Source of the DNA: Pisaster brevispinus
Taxonomy: Eukaryota; Echinodermata; Asteroidea; Forcipulatida; Asteriidae
Direction of reading: 5' to 3'
Assembly (NCBI GenBank): GCA_023634235.1
Contig: JAMKCF010000003.1
Coordinates: 20,492,742-20,556,741 of the forward strand
DNA: 64,000 nucleotides
This document shows positions 25,541-36,229 of the stretch, piece after piece; the stretch's first letter is position 1; each line of letters starts with the position of its first letter. The notes beneath the pieces were generated by a model. The model was not told where the DNA came from and made no database searches. It saw only the letters and a list, made by a program, of their open reading frames with translations. Both the position numbers and the translations under genes were made by a program.

Positions 25541-25863
25541 TTAATTCTCATGAAAGTCTTTATACTTTGTACTGAACTTATGAAACCTACTAGTCATCTG
25601 ACCAGTGTATTTTTCTCCAACAACATATTGTTGGAGAAAACCTAACCCCTGTGAGTATATTTTAGGGTAATCCAAGTCAAATGTGTAGTAAACACCAAGC
25701 AGCAGGATAAGGCACTCTGCAGCACTCTTAGGTTTGGCAACCACTGTGATTGTGTCACCACAAACAAATTGGCTTGCTGAATTTCATCATTGTGAACAAA
25801 GACGACAAAGTGAGGAGAGTCAAGGGGCTTTGTTGTGGTTAATTTGTCAGGCTCAGCAGCATC
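25541..25863 (-). pseudogene. Last exon of the element 2 accessory gene
   Basis: Minus strand: acceptor TTCTCACAG, exon from 25863, stop TAA at 25543-25541. It reads DAAEPDKLTTTKPLDSPHFV and VFVHNDEIQQANLF, then after a one-base frameshift near 25757 CGDTITVVAKPKSAAECLIL and LLGVYYTFDLDYPKIYSQ. Aligned with the exon in element 3, both share the order VGD/CGD, about 20 residues, LLGVYY(V/T)FDL(E/D)YPKIYSQ, LG(T/F)LQ. Apart from the single-base lesion the exon is complete. Function unknown. The family motif does not match any transposase catalytic core I know. Confidence 0.55.
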
Positions 25864-25973
25864 CTGTGAGAATAGTAAGCAATAGCAAAACAGGAAAGAT
25901 AACAAACTAGAGCACAATGTTTGTGCTTAACAAAGCACAACTATCTGCCGACCTTACATGGCGCTCTGGTTAA

Positions 25974-26737
25974 CCCTTTCAATACCATTGTCGAGTTTAC
26001 TCGACCGTGCGCCGTGTGTGCTTCCGTACCAATGTCGAGTTTACTTGACAAAAAAAGTCACGGCGTTTGAGACCCTGTATTTATTTTGTTTGGCGCCCTC
26101 TGTTGTTGACCTTTGTATAGACGGGTAGCTTGTTTATCGAGCTTTACAATGGTGTGTGTTGTATAGGGGGTCGCCATTACGATTTTCCGAGAAAAACTAC
26201 ATTGTATGCAGCAGTACTTCCAGATTTCACGCTTCCCTTTTCCCGAAAAAAAATCACCATCATGGCTGTTCGTGACCCGGAGGTTTTGGTTGAAATATTT
26301 GTCGTTAGTGACTCCGAATTAGACGTTAAAATATCTGAAGAAGAACATAGTGAAGATTCGGATGAAACTCGTGATGTTTCGTCCCAAGGCACGTACAATG
26401 ATGGCATTGATCCTGACGATATACCGGTAGCTGGATCGAGCACTGCACCCCTTCAACGCCGTTGGCTTGGGCATGGGCTCGGCGGGGCTCGGCGGGCCTC
26501 GACCCATTCGTGCCGATCGAGGTGGCAAAGGACATGAAGACGATATATACAAATTTGACATCATATGAAAGGTCATTTCTTTAGCTACAAATTGTATGCA
26601 CAAAGTTTTTCAACAAAAATATGTCTTCACACAGAAAATCAAGATTGAAAAAAGTGAACACTGCACTTTGTTTTTTGTGTGAAAAAAATGCGGTACACAG
26701 CAGTGTGACCCCTATAAACAATGCGGTATTGAAAGGG
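25974..26737 (+). mobile_element. Internally deleted piggyBac element inside element 2
   Basis: Perfect 13-bp terminal inverted repeats, CCCTTTCAATACC at 25974 and GGTATTGAAAGGG ending at 26737, flanked by TTAA target duplications at 25970-25973 and 26738-26741. TTAA and CCC/GGG ends are diagnostic of piggyBac. A subterminal palindrome, GTCGAGTTTACTCGAC, occurs at the left end with a near copy about 43 bp further in. At 764 bp it can only carry the start of a transposase gene. Confidence 0.95.
26262..26537 (+). pseudogene. piggyBac transposase N-terminal remnant (91 codons)
   Basis: ATG at 26262 opens a frame rich in Asp, Glu and Ser (DSELDVKISEEEHSEDSDE), the acidic N-terminal tail typical of piggyBac transposases. 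It then runs into unrelated GC-rich sequence and stops at 26535. DNA-binding, catalytic and Cys-rich regions are all absent, so no activity is expected. It would be a deletion derivative mobilised by a full-length relative. Confidence 0.7.
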
Positions 26738-26796
26738 TTAAGGTCACCAAATATGGCTGTAATCTACAGGATTGTGGAAAAAGAACATTTTTATGT

Positions 26797-27000
26797 CACT
26801 TAATGGCACTGGACACTTTTGGTAATTACTCGAAATAATTGTTAGCATAAAAACTTACTTGGTAACGAGCAAAGGAGAGCTGTTGATAGTATGAAACATT
26901 GTGAGAAACGGCTTCCTCCGAAGTAACATAGCCATAGCTCTTGCAAAGTAAATTAGACCTTGAAATGAAAGACAGTCACAATCAAATTTTATGATTAATA
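26797..27000 (+). repeat. Truncated dispersed repeat starting TTAATGGCACTGGACAC
   Basis: GGCACTGGACACTTTTGGTA, then AATAATTGTTAGCATAAAAA, CTTACTTGGTAACGAGCAA and GTGAGAAACGGCTTCCTCC form the 5' half of a repeat that I recall as multicopy in echinoderm genomes. It lies about 55 bp right of the nested piggyBac. The recall is from memory and could not be checked. Confidence 0.5.
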
Positions 27001-28043
27001 AAATATATTAACCTTAATGTTTTTGTTTTGTTTTTATTTCCTAAGTTTAACTTTTCAAACATTGGGTCCAAGAACTCAAAGCACATTATAGTACAAAATG
27101 ACAATTTGTTTTGTCAAATCGAAATGATTCACAATGATTGATGATAGTGATACTGAGTGATAGTGCTAAATACCAGATGGGGGGGTGGATGACTTTGTGG
27201 TAAGTAAGAGCAAGTGCCCCACCTTGTGGCAAGTGTTGAGTTTTTCTTTTTAAAAATTTATTGGGCGGCTATTGGAGCAAAAAAGATTAACTCAACAATA
27301 AAACTAATAAAAGAACAAAATAAAATAAAAATAACTGAAATTATAATACATGTGTACACCCATACACGTACACGCAATGTACACGCATTCCTACAGAAAT
27401 CGTAAGTTAGGCCTGAAGATTACTGACTAAAAGTAAAAACAAATTCTCATTAAGTCTTCAAGTCATGAATTCAAAAAAATTAAATATAATTTTTTCTAAA
27501 TACGGGCATGACAGGGAGAATATGTGACAGGTTTGGACTGACATGACTGATGGGAGTGATGTATCATGTTGTGGCTAAGCCGTGCACGGAGACTTGCTTG
27601 CCCACACTATCGAAGGTTTATCGCTGTCATGGTTGTAGGCTAAGTTTTAAAATAAAACCAACGTTACTCGTCAGGCCACCGCTAGGCAGCCCACTCTTCA
27701 GTTAATAATACTTTAAGCTTACCTTTGCAAAAACGTTGTCAAGAGTCAGTATGGCCAGCTCTGGTTACTGCTTCTGCATCAACGACGACGGGACTCACAC
27801 ACCAGTCGTCAGAAGTGTATGGTGTAGTAGTACAACAAACAACTACACACAAAATACTACTAGCACGACGAATGATGATCGAACGATCAAACTTTTTTAC
27901 CGCCCAAGCGCAATGACGCTGGCCCCGTGCCAACGATCGAATGCAAATGAAGTCATCGCGAAATTTTATTGGTAAAAAAAGTTTGTTTACTCGGCTGTTA
28001 CTCATACGTCACAGTAACATGAACTAACCGCATGTTAAACTTT

Positions 28044-28712
28044 GCAACACTGTGTTTATTTGGCGTTTAAAATTAATATCAAAGAGTAATTAATAGCCTC
28101 AATACCGTTACTTAAATTAAATTACGGCTTTAACACTTCGATGACCTAGTTCCAGAAGAATTTCTTTAAAATTTAGATCAAATAATACAAAATGCCTGAT
28201 GTAACTTACATCAGGCATTTTTTTATTATTGCCCCTTTTTAAGCATAAACACCATCGACACATTGCCAACTAATAAACAGACCCGTTTAAATTATTTTCA
28301 CTTGATGTGTTTAATTTTTCCACTCGATGTTTACGTTCTACACAGAGTGTTATTTTTATAAACACGTCACGCGTTCAATTTTTTTTTACAATACGCAACA
28401 CTGTGTTTATTTGGCGTTTAAAATTAATATCAAAGAGTAATTAATAGCCTCAATACCGTTACTTAAATCCAATTACAGCTTTAACACTTCGATGACCTAA
28501 TTCCAGAAGAATTTCTTAAAAATTTACATTAATAAAAAGTGCCTGATGTAAACAAAAGGGGGGCAAGTATAAACACCATCGGCACATTGCCAACTAAACA
28601 GACCCATTTAAATTATTTTCACTTGATATGTTTTATTTTTCCACTCGATGTTTACGTTCTAAATAGGGTGTTATTTTTATAAACACGTCACGCGTTCAAT
28701 GTTTTTACAGTG
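28044..28712. repeat. Tandem duplication of the right end of element 2
   Basis: The block starting GCAACACTGTGTTTATTTGG occurs at 28044 and again at 28395 (period 351 bp). Both copies run through CAATACCGTTACTTAAA and AACACGTCACGCGTTCAAT to a terminus-like TTTTTAC. The inner copy ends in TTTTTTTTTACAATAC, a decayed version of the true end GTTTTTACAGTGTA. Confidence 0.75.
28189..28221 (+). repeat. Perfect 16-bp-arm hairpin
   Basis: AAAATGCCTGATGTAA, one C, then its exact reverse complement followed by more T. The duplicate copy at about 28540 keeps only the left arm. Terminator-like in shape, but in a eukaryotic transposon it is more likely a small foldback insertion. Confidence 0.6.
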
Positions 28713-28810
28713 TAACCATACAAACTACTTGGATTTGTAATAGCACAAAATACAATTGTCAAATTACAAGTCAACAGGATTCAGTGTCAAAGGATGGGAT
28801 AGCATCAACA

Positions 28811-29059
28811 TCATCTCTGTTTCCTCTTTGGCTGACTGGGTCCCTGTTGCTCCGTTTGTTTTGCTTGCCATTTAAGTAGTTGTGATAACCATAACCCTCC
28901 ATCCTCTGGATTGTCGGGAGGATGAAGGTTTGCGATTATTGCAACTACCGTATAAAATCTATTTTTATTTGCAATTTGGATGTGTAAGTAGAGAAACAGT
29001 TTCTCTGGCAGCGAAGGATTAGATGTTGTGCTTGAAGTTGGCTGTAAAGTGACCATCAT
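28811..29059 (-). CDS. Candidate exon or small ORF, unknown protein
   Basis: ATG at 29059, TGA at 28811; 82 codons with a balanced composition: SLPEKLFLYLHIQIANKN, RFYTVVAIIANLHPP, DGGLWLSQLLKWQAKQ. A possible acceptor (CACTTTACAG) falls 14 bases after the ATG, so this may instead be a terminal exon. It ends about 100 bp from the right end of element 2. No family recognised; upstream exons were not found. Confidence 0.35.
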   Translation of the reverse strand: MMVTLQPTSSTTSNPSLPEKLFLYLHIQIANKNRFYTVVAIIANLHPPDNPEDGGLWLSQLLKWQAKQTEQQGPSQPKRKQR

Positions 29060-29198
29060 ATTCTTTACAGCAGATCATAATTTTATGTAGGGCCTATTCT
29101 TTCGGGCCCAGCATCAGACAAGTTGCTTGAATCATTGGGGGAGTTATACTTCCATCTGAAAATACATTCTTCTGTTCATGTTCATTGCTTTTATTTAG

Positions 29199-29246
29199 GC
29201 AACAGAAATCCTGAATATGTACACAAAAACAGGTGCAGTTAATCAG
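29199..29246 (+). CDS. Candidate 48-nt internal exon
   Basis: A good acceptor (TTGCTTTTATTTAG) and a consensus donor (CAG|GTAAGA at 29247) bracket exactly 16 codons, ATEILNMYTKTGAVNQ, in phase 0. The other two frames contain stops. Exons of this size with both signals intact are suggestive, but I recognise no protein. Confidence 0.35.
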
Positions 29247-30052
29247 GTAAGAACTAAGAAGAATGTGCCCTACTTGATGTACTTTACCATGGATGCAAAT
29301 GCAATGCCCAAGTAATGATACAATTGTTTTCTTATTCATGTGATGGGAAATTCATTACTAAAACTCTTTTCTAAGTCCTTAAAATAAGTTTCATTGACAG
29401 TATTTTTGTTTCAATATGATATCATTTCATTTGTCACCTCTGACCAGGTTACTAATATGTCACCGGTCATTATTATAACTCCACAAAAAAAATCATGACA
29501 ATCGTTTCAATAAATAAGCTACAAAACCCGTAAATTATATGAATGTAAAACTACAACTTTGGAAGTCCTTGTTAAAATGTATAGTAGCTGCAGCCTGCTG
29601 TAAACAATATTTACTCTGACAATCGAATGTTCAGCGAGGCAGCCATAACGTGTGGCTAATTCTCTGCATGTGTCCTGTTGTTTACATCAGCGTGTACCCA
29701 GACTCCAACAAGTGATGTTTCAAACATTGCACCAGAACGGTACTAGTTTGATAAGTGTCAATTTTCCGTAGGCTCATTTATACAACTTTAAATTACTTGG
29801 AATTTTTTCTTTAAAAACATGTTTAAAAAAATATTTGAAAGGATGAATATTTGGCCTATATCTCAAAATGCCCAACCTTCACAGGGTGTCATCATGCAGT
29901 TTCTGTTTGTACAAGGTCTACTGAACATGGATCAATCAAAAGTTGTTATATATCCTCCGCTGCAAGGTTGAGGTAAAAAAGTGGCTTTTGGCTGCCTGAC
30001 TGTTGTGATGAATACGTCATCCCATGTGAACTGGTTTTAACCAGCAAACATC

Positions 30053-30260
30053 AGTTTGTTAGTTTGTAAATTGTAATGTTGGAGGTAGCAGGATAGTCAT
30101 GCTCGAACTATCTCAGGGAGTGGTCGCCCCTGCCCATGCCAGCCCAAGGCCCTAAAGCACAATGGGACCCCGGCAAAACTTACTTAGAAAAACACAAATT
30201 GTTCAAAACATTTGGGTGGGTGGTTGGGGACTTTTTGAAATGATGAATGTCGTATACTGT
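30053..30260 (+). repeat. Interspersed repeat R1, copy 2
   Basis: Matches 15858-16060 from TTGTAAATTGTAATGTTGGA through GGAGTGGTCGCCCCTGCCCA to GGGTGGGTGGTTGGGGA. The region 29250-30050 before it shows no supported gene. Confidence 0.6.
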
Positions 30261-30767
30261 TAGTGAGGGCATCAGGAAACGCTTTTCATCACAGATCCTT
30301 TTGAAGAAAACACCATTCATGCAATGCAGCCAGAGTCAGGAAAGAGACAGTTGAGACCAAAATACATTCCTCTGTAAGGCTCTAAAGATATCAGTCTCTG
30401 GTATCATCTTCAAATGCTGCAACGTCCAGGGTGTGTTGATCATCGAGCTGAATGAAGTGAAGGCACTTGATCCAAGCTTGTTGTAGTTGTTTATACACTT
30501 TTTTACCTGAAAAAAAGTGCAATTTCTTATTTTTAGTTTGATACTTAGTTGAAGTTTTGTTGTAGGTGTAAGTTAATATTAAATGTAGGTAAAGGTTAGT
30601 GTTTATTGGACAATGTTAGGTTTAGGTTATGTTTTAGGTTACTCTTTAGTTGTAGTTTGTAGATTTACATTTAGGTTTGTGCGAATGGAATCAACTTTGA
30701 GCATACTTTGTGAAGCTGTTTGTCGAACACACCAACAGGCATGCATGTGAAATATAAAACATTTTGT

Positions 30768-30940
30768 AGGGTGTCATGGCCAAGCGGTTTAGAGCATCGA
30801 ATTCAAGTTCGATATTGCATTTAAAAAAAACCTTCATAGTGCCACAGCAGATCGGGGCTGTGTACTCCCTAGGGGGCTGAGAAAGAATACAGGAATGTCA
30901 TTGGCCAAATGACCAGGGCACTAACTTTTTATTATTATTA
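30768..30940 (+). repeat. tRNA-derived SINE, Leu/Ser-like head
   Basis: Starts GGGTGTCATGGCCAAGCGGT, an A-box like those of type II tRNAs, followed at reduced spacing by AATTCAAGTTCGAT as a weak B-box. A non-tRNA body (GGGGCTGTGTACTCCCTAGG) and a TTATTATTATTA tail complete the SINE architecture. Confidence 0.6.
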
Positions 30941-31445
30941 GGTGTTCGAAGCAACACTTGGAACACCTCTTGTTTTTGTTCTTTTTTTTTGGTTTGCTTT
31001 TGTTTTTTCTTAATACTTCTTCTTCTTCTTATCCCCTGTGATTGTCTGCAAAAAAATGACACACTTCCAAAGCTGTTATAACCTTCAAACTATGCGTATA
31101 GTTTGATCTTTATCAGTAGAAGACACCGCTGTAGTGATGTCATGATGATATCATCAGTTGTTGAGTTTAATATTTAAAAAAATCATAACTCCAAAATTAC
31201 ACAATGGATTCTCACATCGGATAGGCCTGTTATGACTCTAAAAACGCCACAGAGTGTGACCCATTTGACCTTGACGTCCGGTTCAAACCGGAAGTTGAAA
31301 ATTTCAAAAATTCATATCTCAAGAACCACTTGTCATTTCATCACAGTTTTTACATAAGAGTGTAGGTCTGTGATCCTGCTCAAACTTTTGCTCAGAGATG
31401 AAACGAATATAACCTTAAATTCTGATTCTAAACGGTCGCTACAGC
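30941..31445 (+). repeat. Dispersed repeat beginning GGTGTTCGAAGCAACAC
   Basis: The left edge contains an inverted phrase, GGTGTTCGAAGCAACACTTG then GAACACC. The inner part (31245-31440) matches 22255-22490. The minus-strand 90-codon frame further right (31999 to 31727) has no domain. 31445-32250 is similar repeat-like sequence without a supported gene. Confidence 0.45.
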
Positions 31446-32704
31446 CAGCGTTAGTATTTACCCGCATTCAATCTTTGTATAGAGAAAAGCACTCTAGCTG
31501 AGTGTTCCACTCCACGAATCATAAGGTTCAAAGTCCACGAAGCCTGTGTGTATAGTCCCACATAACATTAAATGTAAATAGTACATTTTACATGGTCGGT
31601 GGCGCTATATCAAATAACTGTGAATTTTTTTTATCCCGCTCTGGGACATTATTATTTGCTCGCTCTGTGACAGATGCCGCCTCGGAAAACTATGCCATTT
31701 TATACTTATATCTTTGAAAATTAGTATCAAATCAAGGAAAAGAGACCATGGGTTGCTTTTTGCGGGATTATACAAAGGTAGTATAGATCTTCGATTTTAA
31801 TGTTATGCGTGACATTACTTGACCCTTTTCTTCTAGTTGAAACCGGAGTGCCTTGTAATTTAAAAGTGGCAACTTTTTTTCGAGTTGTTTTTAATGATGT
31901 TGTAGTCTGAAAAGGGTCTGGCTTTAAAAATAAGACTGACAACGCCATAACAAATAAAGATGCCATCAGGCGGCAGGTTAAAAACGATTCTAAATACATT
32001 TTTACTAGATGCTTTTGGCAGAGTTTTTATAATAGTTTCAAAATTGGTTTACAAAACGGCCTTCATGCAGACAACATAATGTGTTGAAATGTAAATTGAT
32101 GACATCATCACGTTCTACGTGTATCACTTTAAAGATACACTTTTAAAGCCACGTATCTGCCAAACCAAAGTACCAACTGAGTTGAAACTTGGCGAATTGT
32201 TAGATAACGACACTGACTGCTGAAACTTTTAGTGGTGTCATGATTACATCATCTCAAATTTTGTTGGTTTTTTTGTTCCATCAGGCTTTTGATATATGAA
32301 ATATTTTTCCACAGAGGAGCAGATTTAAATTCTGGCTTTTCTGGTGATTCCAATAACATAAATCTTGTCTTTTGACTATTGTTGTATTTTAAAATTGCGG
32401 CATGGTACTTAACAATTTTTATGATGCTAATTGGCTCTCCTGGTATGTTATACAACCTTCAAGGTAAATACCACCACAAATTTTATACAGCTTTCCTACT
32501 GATGGGAAATACAATGTTATTGTCTTGTTGTCTTTTCTCAATTGACTTTGAATTTGTGCCTGTTTGGTTGTAAGTTTAAATGAAGAGTGCTGGTGGAGAG
32601 TGACTACAAAAGCATTAAGAAGGCTAGAGGAATTAGGTCTATGAAAGCGAGGAAAGTGAGTTGTAGCCTGGACCACTCTAGGGAGGCCTTTATCTTTGTT
32701 TCAG

Positions 32705-32750
32705 TTTCTCATTGGCACATTGCTTGTTGCCAAATGTACTTTTAATGATG
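32705..32750 (+). CDS. Candidate 46-nt internal exon
   Basis: A strong acceptor (CTTTATCTTTGTTTCAG) and donor (G|GTATGT at 32751) flank FLIGTLLVAKCTFND plus one base. Phase 0 in, one base out. The phase fits after the candidate exon at 29199 and before the one at 37439, giving a Gly codon at the last junction. No product recognised. Confidence 0.35.
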
Positions 32751-32842
32751 GTATGTAGAATGTGTGATCACTCTAACTCTAAACTGTAATATGAAAGTCA
32801 AAACGGAAAGCTCAGCAATGTATTAGTAATTCTGAGTCCTCA

Positions 32843-33139
32843 TCACTCCAGAGTGGCTTGAATAATGAGGTCTACAAATGTGTCTTTATGGAGATGCTCA
32901 TATCTTAGATGATCTCTCTCCATCAAACTATATTCACTTTCTGTATAGTTTGAAGAAGATAACCCGAATGAGGATGGATTAACAATCACTTTAAGCACAT
33001 TTTGAGAATCACATTTTAGGGGCAATTTGTTTATGTTTGCTGTTTCTTCAACAAAGCAACTGGCATGCATGGTTATTGAAATAGTTTTGGTGTTCATATC
33101 AGCCTCATAAGGAGTTGACACATGGGTTGTACTATACAT
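32843..33139 (-). CDS. Candidate small ORF, 98 codons, unknown
   Basis: ATG at 33139 and TGA at 32843, with an in-frame TGA just upstream of the ATG. Composition is protein-like (ITMHASCFVEETANINKLPL, MERDHLRYEHLHKDTFVDLI) rather than AT-driven. No domain, signal peptide or membrane segment is seen. It could be a single exon or chance. Confidence 0.25.
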   Translation of the reverse strand: MYSTTHVSTPYEADMNTKTISITMHASCFVEETANINKLPLKCDSQNVLKVIVNPSSFGLSSSNYTESEYSLMERDHLRYEHLHKDTFVDLIIQATLE

Positions 33140-33539
33140 GTTTGTTGACTGTCAATTAATCTTGTCGCATGCGGGATAATTTAGATTGCCTTGTAATGCG
33201 TCTCGTGCTTGTAAACAGAATCGGTGCTTCTTCTTTTTTTCAAGAAAACACAGAAGGTTTATCAATAAACAGCCACTTATAGAGGTGCAGAAGTGCAATT
33301 AAACTAAGAAAACACCCAAAATAGGAAAACAATTATTATCACAACTTTAATTTTGATTTATTAGATGATGTTAATAAATTTAAATGACAGCAATGTAATT
33401 TTTCTGCAGCCATCTATTGAAATCAGCAATTATTTCACATATATATGGTTGAGTTATTCAGTCTAAAGGCGCCATTCAGAATTATCAATGTTTTAATGTT
33501 CTGATAAAGTATCAACAAAGTAAAACTTAAATAAATTTC

Positions 33540-35200
33540 ATTTTCAACCCCCTCCCCCTCAAAAAACACCTGAATAAATAAATAAGTAAGATCTAAACAT
33601 AACAAACAGATACTACTTTTTGAATTACAAAAGTGGTGGTTGGAAGGGAGAGCTTAGTAAAAAAGCATTGATAACTCTGAAATGTGCCAACCTCTGAGAA
33701 CATTTCTTTAGTTGTTCCTTTATTAAGTTGAACGTGTACAACACTACAAATGTTTTTAACTGTAATTTTCATTCTAATTATACAAAGCTTAATGTAAATT
33801 AAATTAAATTTAATTTGTAGTTTTAACATTAAATTTTCCAACCATGTTTTGAAAAACGTTTTAGTATAGGATTTCCATATGGATAATGGGACAAGCCGAG
33901 GGTTTGCATCATCTTTTCCTAAAACATTAATATTTAGTTTCCACCTGTTTGTCTCTACAAGGCAAAATGGACAAGGTTGGTGTTTACAAGACACTTCCAT
34001 GTTTTTATGAGTTTTCACAGTAAGGGTGATTTAAGTTTTCTTCTCCGTGATTCCCGCTAATATTGTGAGAAAAATTTTATATGGAAAGAGTCAATGTGTG
34101 ATTTATAAAAAACAATGATTTAATGCAGTGACACGGAATAGTTCAGATTTCACCTCAAGATTATACTGAGTAAATATAAGTGGTTAACACTTGCATTGTA
34201 TTTGGTTTTCTGTAACACCATGTGGTCATTTCTCCTTTACATGGCCCTAACAAATGTTGGGGGAGGGCCGGTGGGGGTCCCTGCCATGGAGCAGCCTAAT
34301 GAGATTTTTTTAATGCACAGATGAGTTGTTCGATATCAAAATTAGCCCCAAATTAATTCTTTGCCCCCTGCTTTGCTTCCCCCCCCCATTTTTTTTAAAA
34401 TAAATAAAAATAAAAAAATAATGAAAGTATCTTGTTATGCCAAGGTATGTTCTTACCAGAACAAGCTACACTGTAAAGTAGAAAACAATAATCATGTGGT
34501 GTTATCGGAAACTAAATAAATATTGATACTTTACCCTGCAATACCTCAAACAGTAGTTATTTTTACACCATACTTTTTTGTGATGATTGTCTAAATACAA
34601 AAACTTGAAAACTTATGTACATACAAAAATGTAAGGGCTTGTACACGTAGGTTGTTATGAGGCTAAGGGTGAATACACAATGGTAAGCTAACGTTTGAGT
34701 ATTGCAAACCATTAGGCTAGGAGTATAGCTATCAAGGTGTGTACAGTAGTAGACCAAATGATACAATCATTGAAATTCATTTGTTTGACTATTTATATTT
34801 ATTACAAATGATGGCAGTGTAGTCTCAACAGTTTGCCGTTGCAGACTTTTTAGCTTTTTATCCACAAAGTTGTCAGCATATACTTTAATCGTTTAAGTAT
34901 TCAGTGTGTGGGTATGTTAGTAAAGTCCACCAACAATTTTGAAGTTTGCAAATAATGAAATGATGAAGTGACAACTAATAGTACCACATGCAAATGTAAA
35001 TAGTCTGAAGGCCATTTGAAACCATACATTACATACAATTTAATTATCTATGTATTTGCATCTGGATGGAACCTTTTATCATTAAAAATTGTAATAACGT
35101 GCACAAAAAGTTTTACAAGAGGAACAAATTCAACAGATTAGAATCCACTGGTTGATGATATTAGGCACCTCTTAACTGTTGTGGGTAGCGCACCAGACAC
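33540..35200. other. AT-rich intergenic DNA, no supported gene
   Basis: A minus-strand frame of 141 codons (34018 to 33593) starts with GTG, is dominated by AT-rich codons and has no domain, so I leave it uncalled. C-rich and A-rich runs lie at about 34380-34420. Confidence 0.35.
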
Positions 35201-35203
35201 CAA

Positions 35204-36229
35204 GTACATTGTACATGTTCAACAGTGCTGTAATGCAATGGAATGAGCACTTCAGACTTTGATTCTTCTGGGGATGGTCACTGGAATACAAGTTTGGATC
35301 AAGATTGCCATTCAGATCTATGAAAGATTCATCTAACAATCACATGATGAGGTTTTTATTATACAGCACATCAAAGCCTTGGGCATATCTGTCATAATAG
35401 CTTTTCGTGTACATTGTACATGTTCAACAGTGCTGTAATGCAATGGAATGAGCACTTCAGACTTTGATTCTTCTGGCGATGGTCACTGGAATACAAGTTT
35501 GGATCAAGATTGCCATTCAGATCTATGGACGACTCATCTAACAATCAGATGATGAGGATTTTATTGTACAGCACATCAAAGCCTTGGGTATATCTGTCAT
35601 ATTAGCTTATCGTGTACATTGTACATGTTCAACAGTGCTGTAATGCAATGGAATGAGCAGTTCAGACTTGATTCTTCTGGCGATGGTCACTGGAATGCAA
35701 GTTTGGATCAAAAGTGCCATTCAGATCTATGGACAATTCATCTCACTATCAGATGATGAGGTTTTTGTTGTACAGCACATCAAAGCCTTGGGCATATCTG
35801 TCATATTAGCTTATCGTGTACATTGTACATGTTCAACAGTGCTGTAATGCAATTGAATGAGCACTTCAGACTTTGATTCTTCTGGCGATGGTCACTGGAA
35901 TACAAGTTTTGATCAAGATTGCCATTCAGATCTATGAAAATATCCTCAATATTTCAAGTGATGTCTAACATCAGCTTCAGAGACTTGGACATAGCCATCC
36001 AATTGGCTTATCATGTACAAATCAAACAGTGCTGTAATGCAATGGAACGATCATTTCAGACATGTATTCCTGTGACGATGGTAATAGGAATACAAGTTTA
36101 GATCAAGATCGCCATTCAGATCTATGGAAGATTCCCAATCTTTATCAGATGATGTTGCATAGGCCTACAATTTACATCAGCATCATCATTAGAGACTTTG
36201 ACAAAGCCATTAGGTTGGCTTATCATCAG
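35204..36229 (+). repeat. Satellite-like tandem repeat, five copies of about 205 bp
   Basis: Units start near 35204, 35409, 35614, 35818 and 36015, each opening GTACATTGTACATGTTCAAC (the last is diverged) and containing GTGCTGTAATGCAATGGAA, GATGGTCACTGGAATACAAG and GCCATTCAGATCTATG. Units 1-4 are very similar; unit 5 is shorter and more diverged. Open frames within are by-products. The spacing excludes a CRISPR. Confidence 0.95.

Larger units (their letters stand above)
23639..28712. mobile_element. Element 2: CACTA/EnSpm-like transposon with gene exon and nested piggyBac
   Basis: The left end is CACTGTAAAAACAAGTGTTT and the right end is AATGTTTTTACAGTG, with TA on each outside flank. The left array covers 23639-24060; the right GTGTTTA-type region covers 28230-28712 and is partly duplicated. 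Between them lie a last exon on the minus strand (25541-25863), a small piggyBac element (25974-26737), another dispersed repeat (26797-27000) and a GC-richer stretch at 27540-28010 that could hold the gene's promoter. No CACTA transposase was found. The same-orientation match to elements 1 and 3 supports one family. Confidence 0.7.

Noticed and set aside
28189..28226. Rho-independent terminator
   Set aside because: Shape fits (hairpin plus T-run), but bacterial terminators have no meaning in this eukaryotic context.
33593..34018. Minus-strand frame of 141 codons
   Set aside because: GTG start, AT-driven composition, no splice signals and no domain.
35204..36229. CRISPR-like array
   Set aside because: Unit length is about 205 bp with no short repeat/unique spacer alternation, and the genome is eukaryotic.
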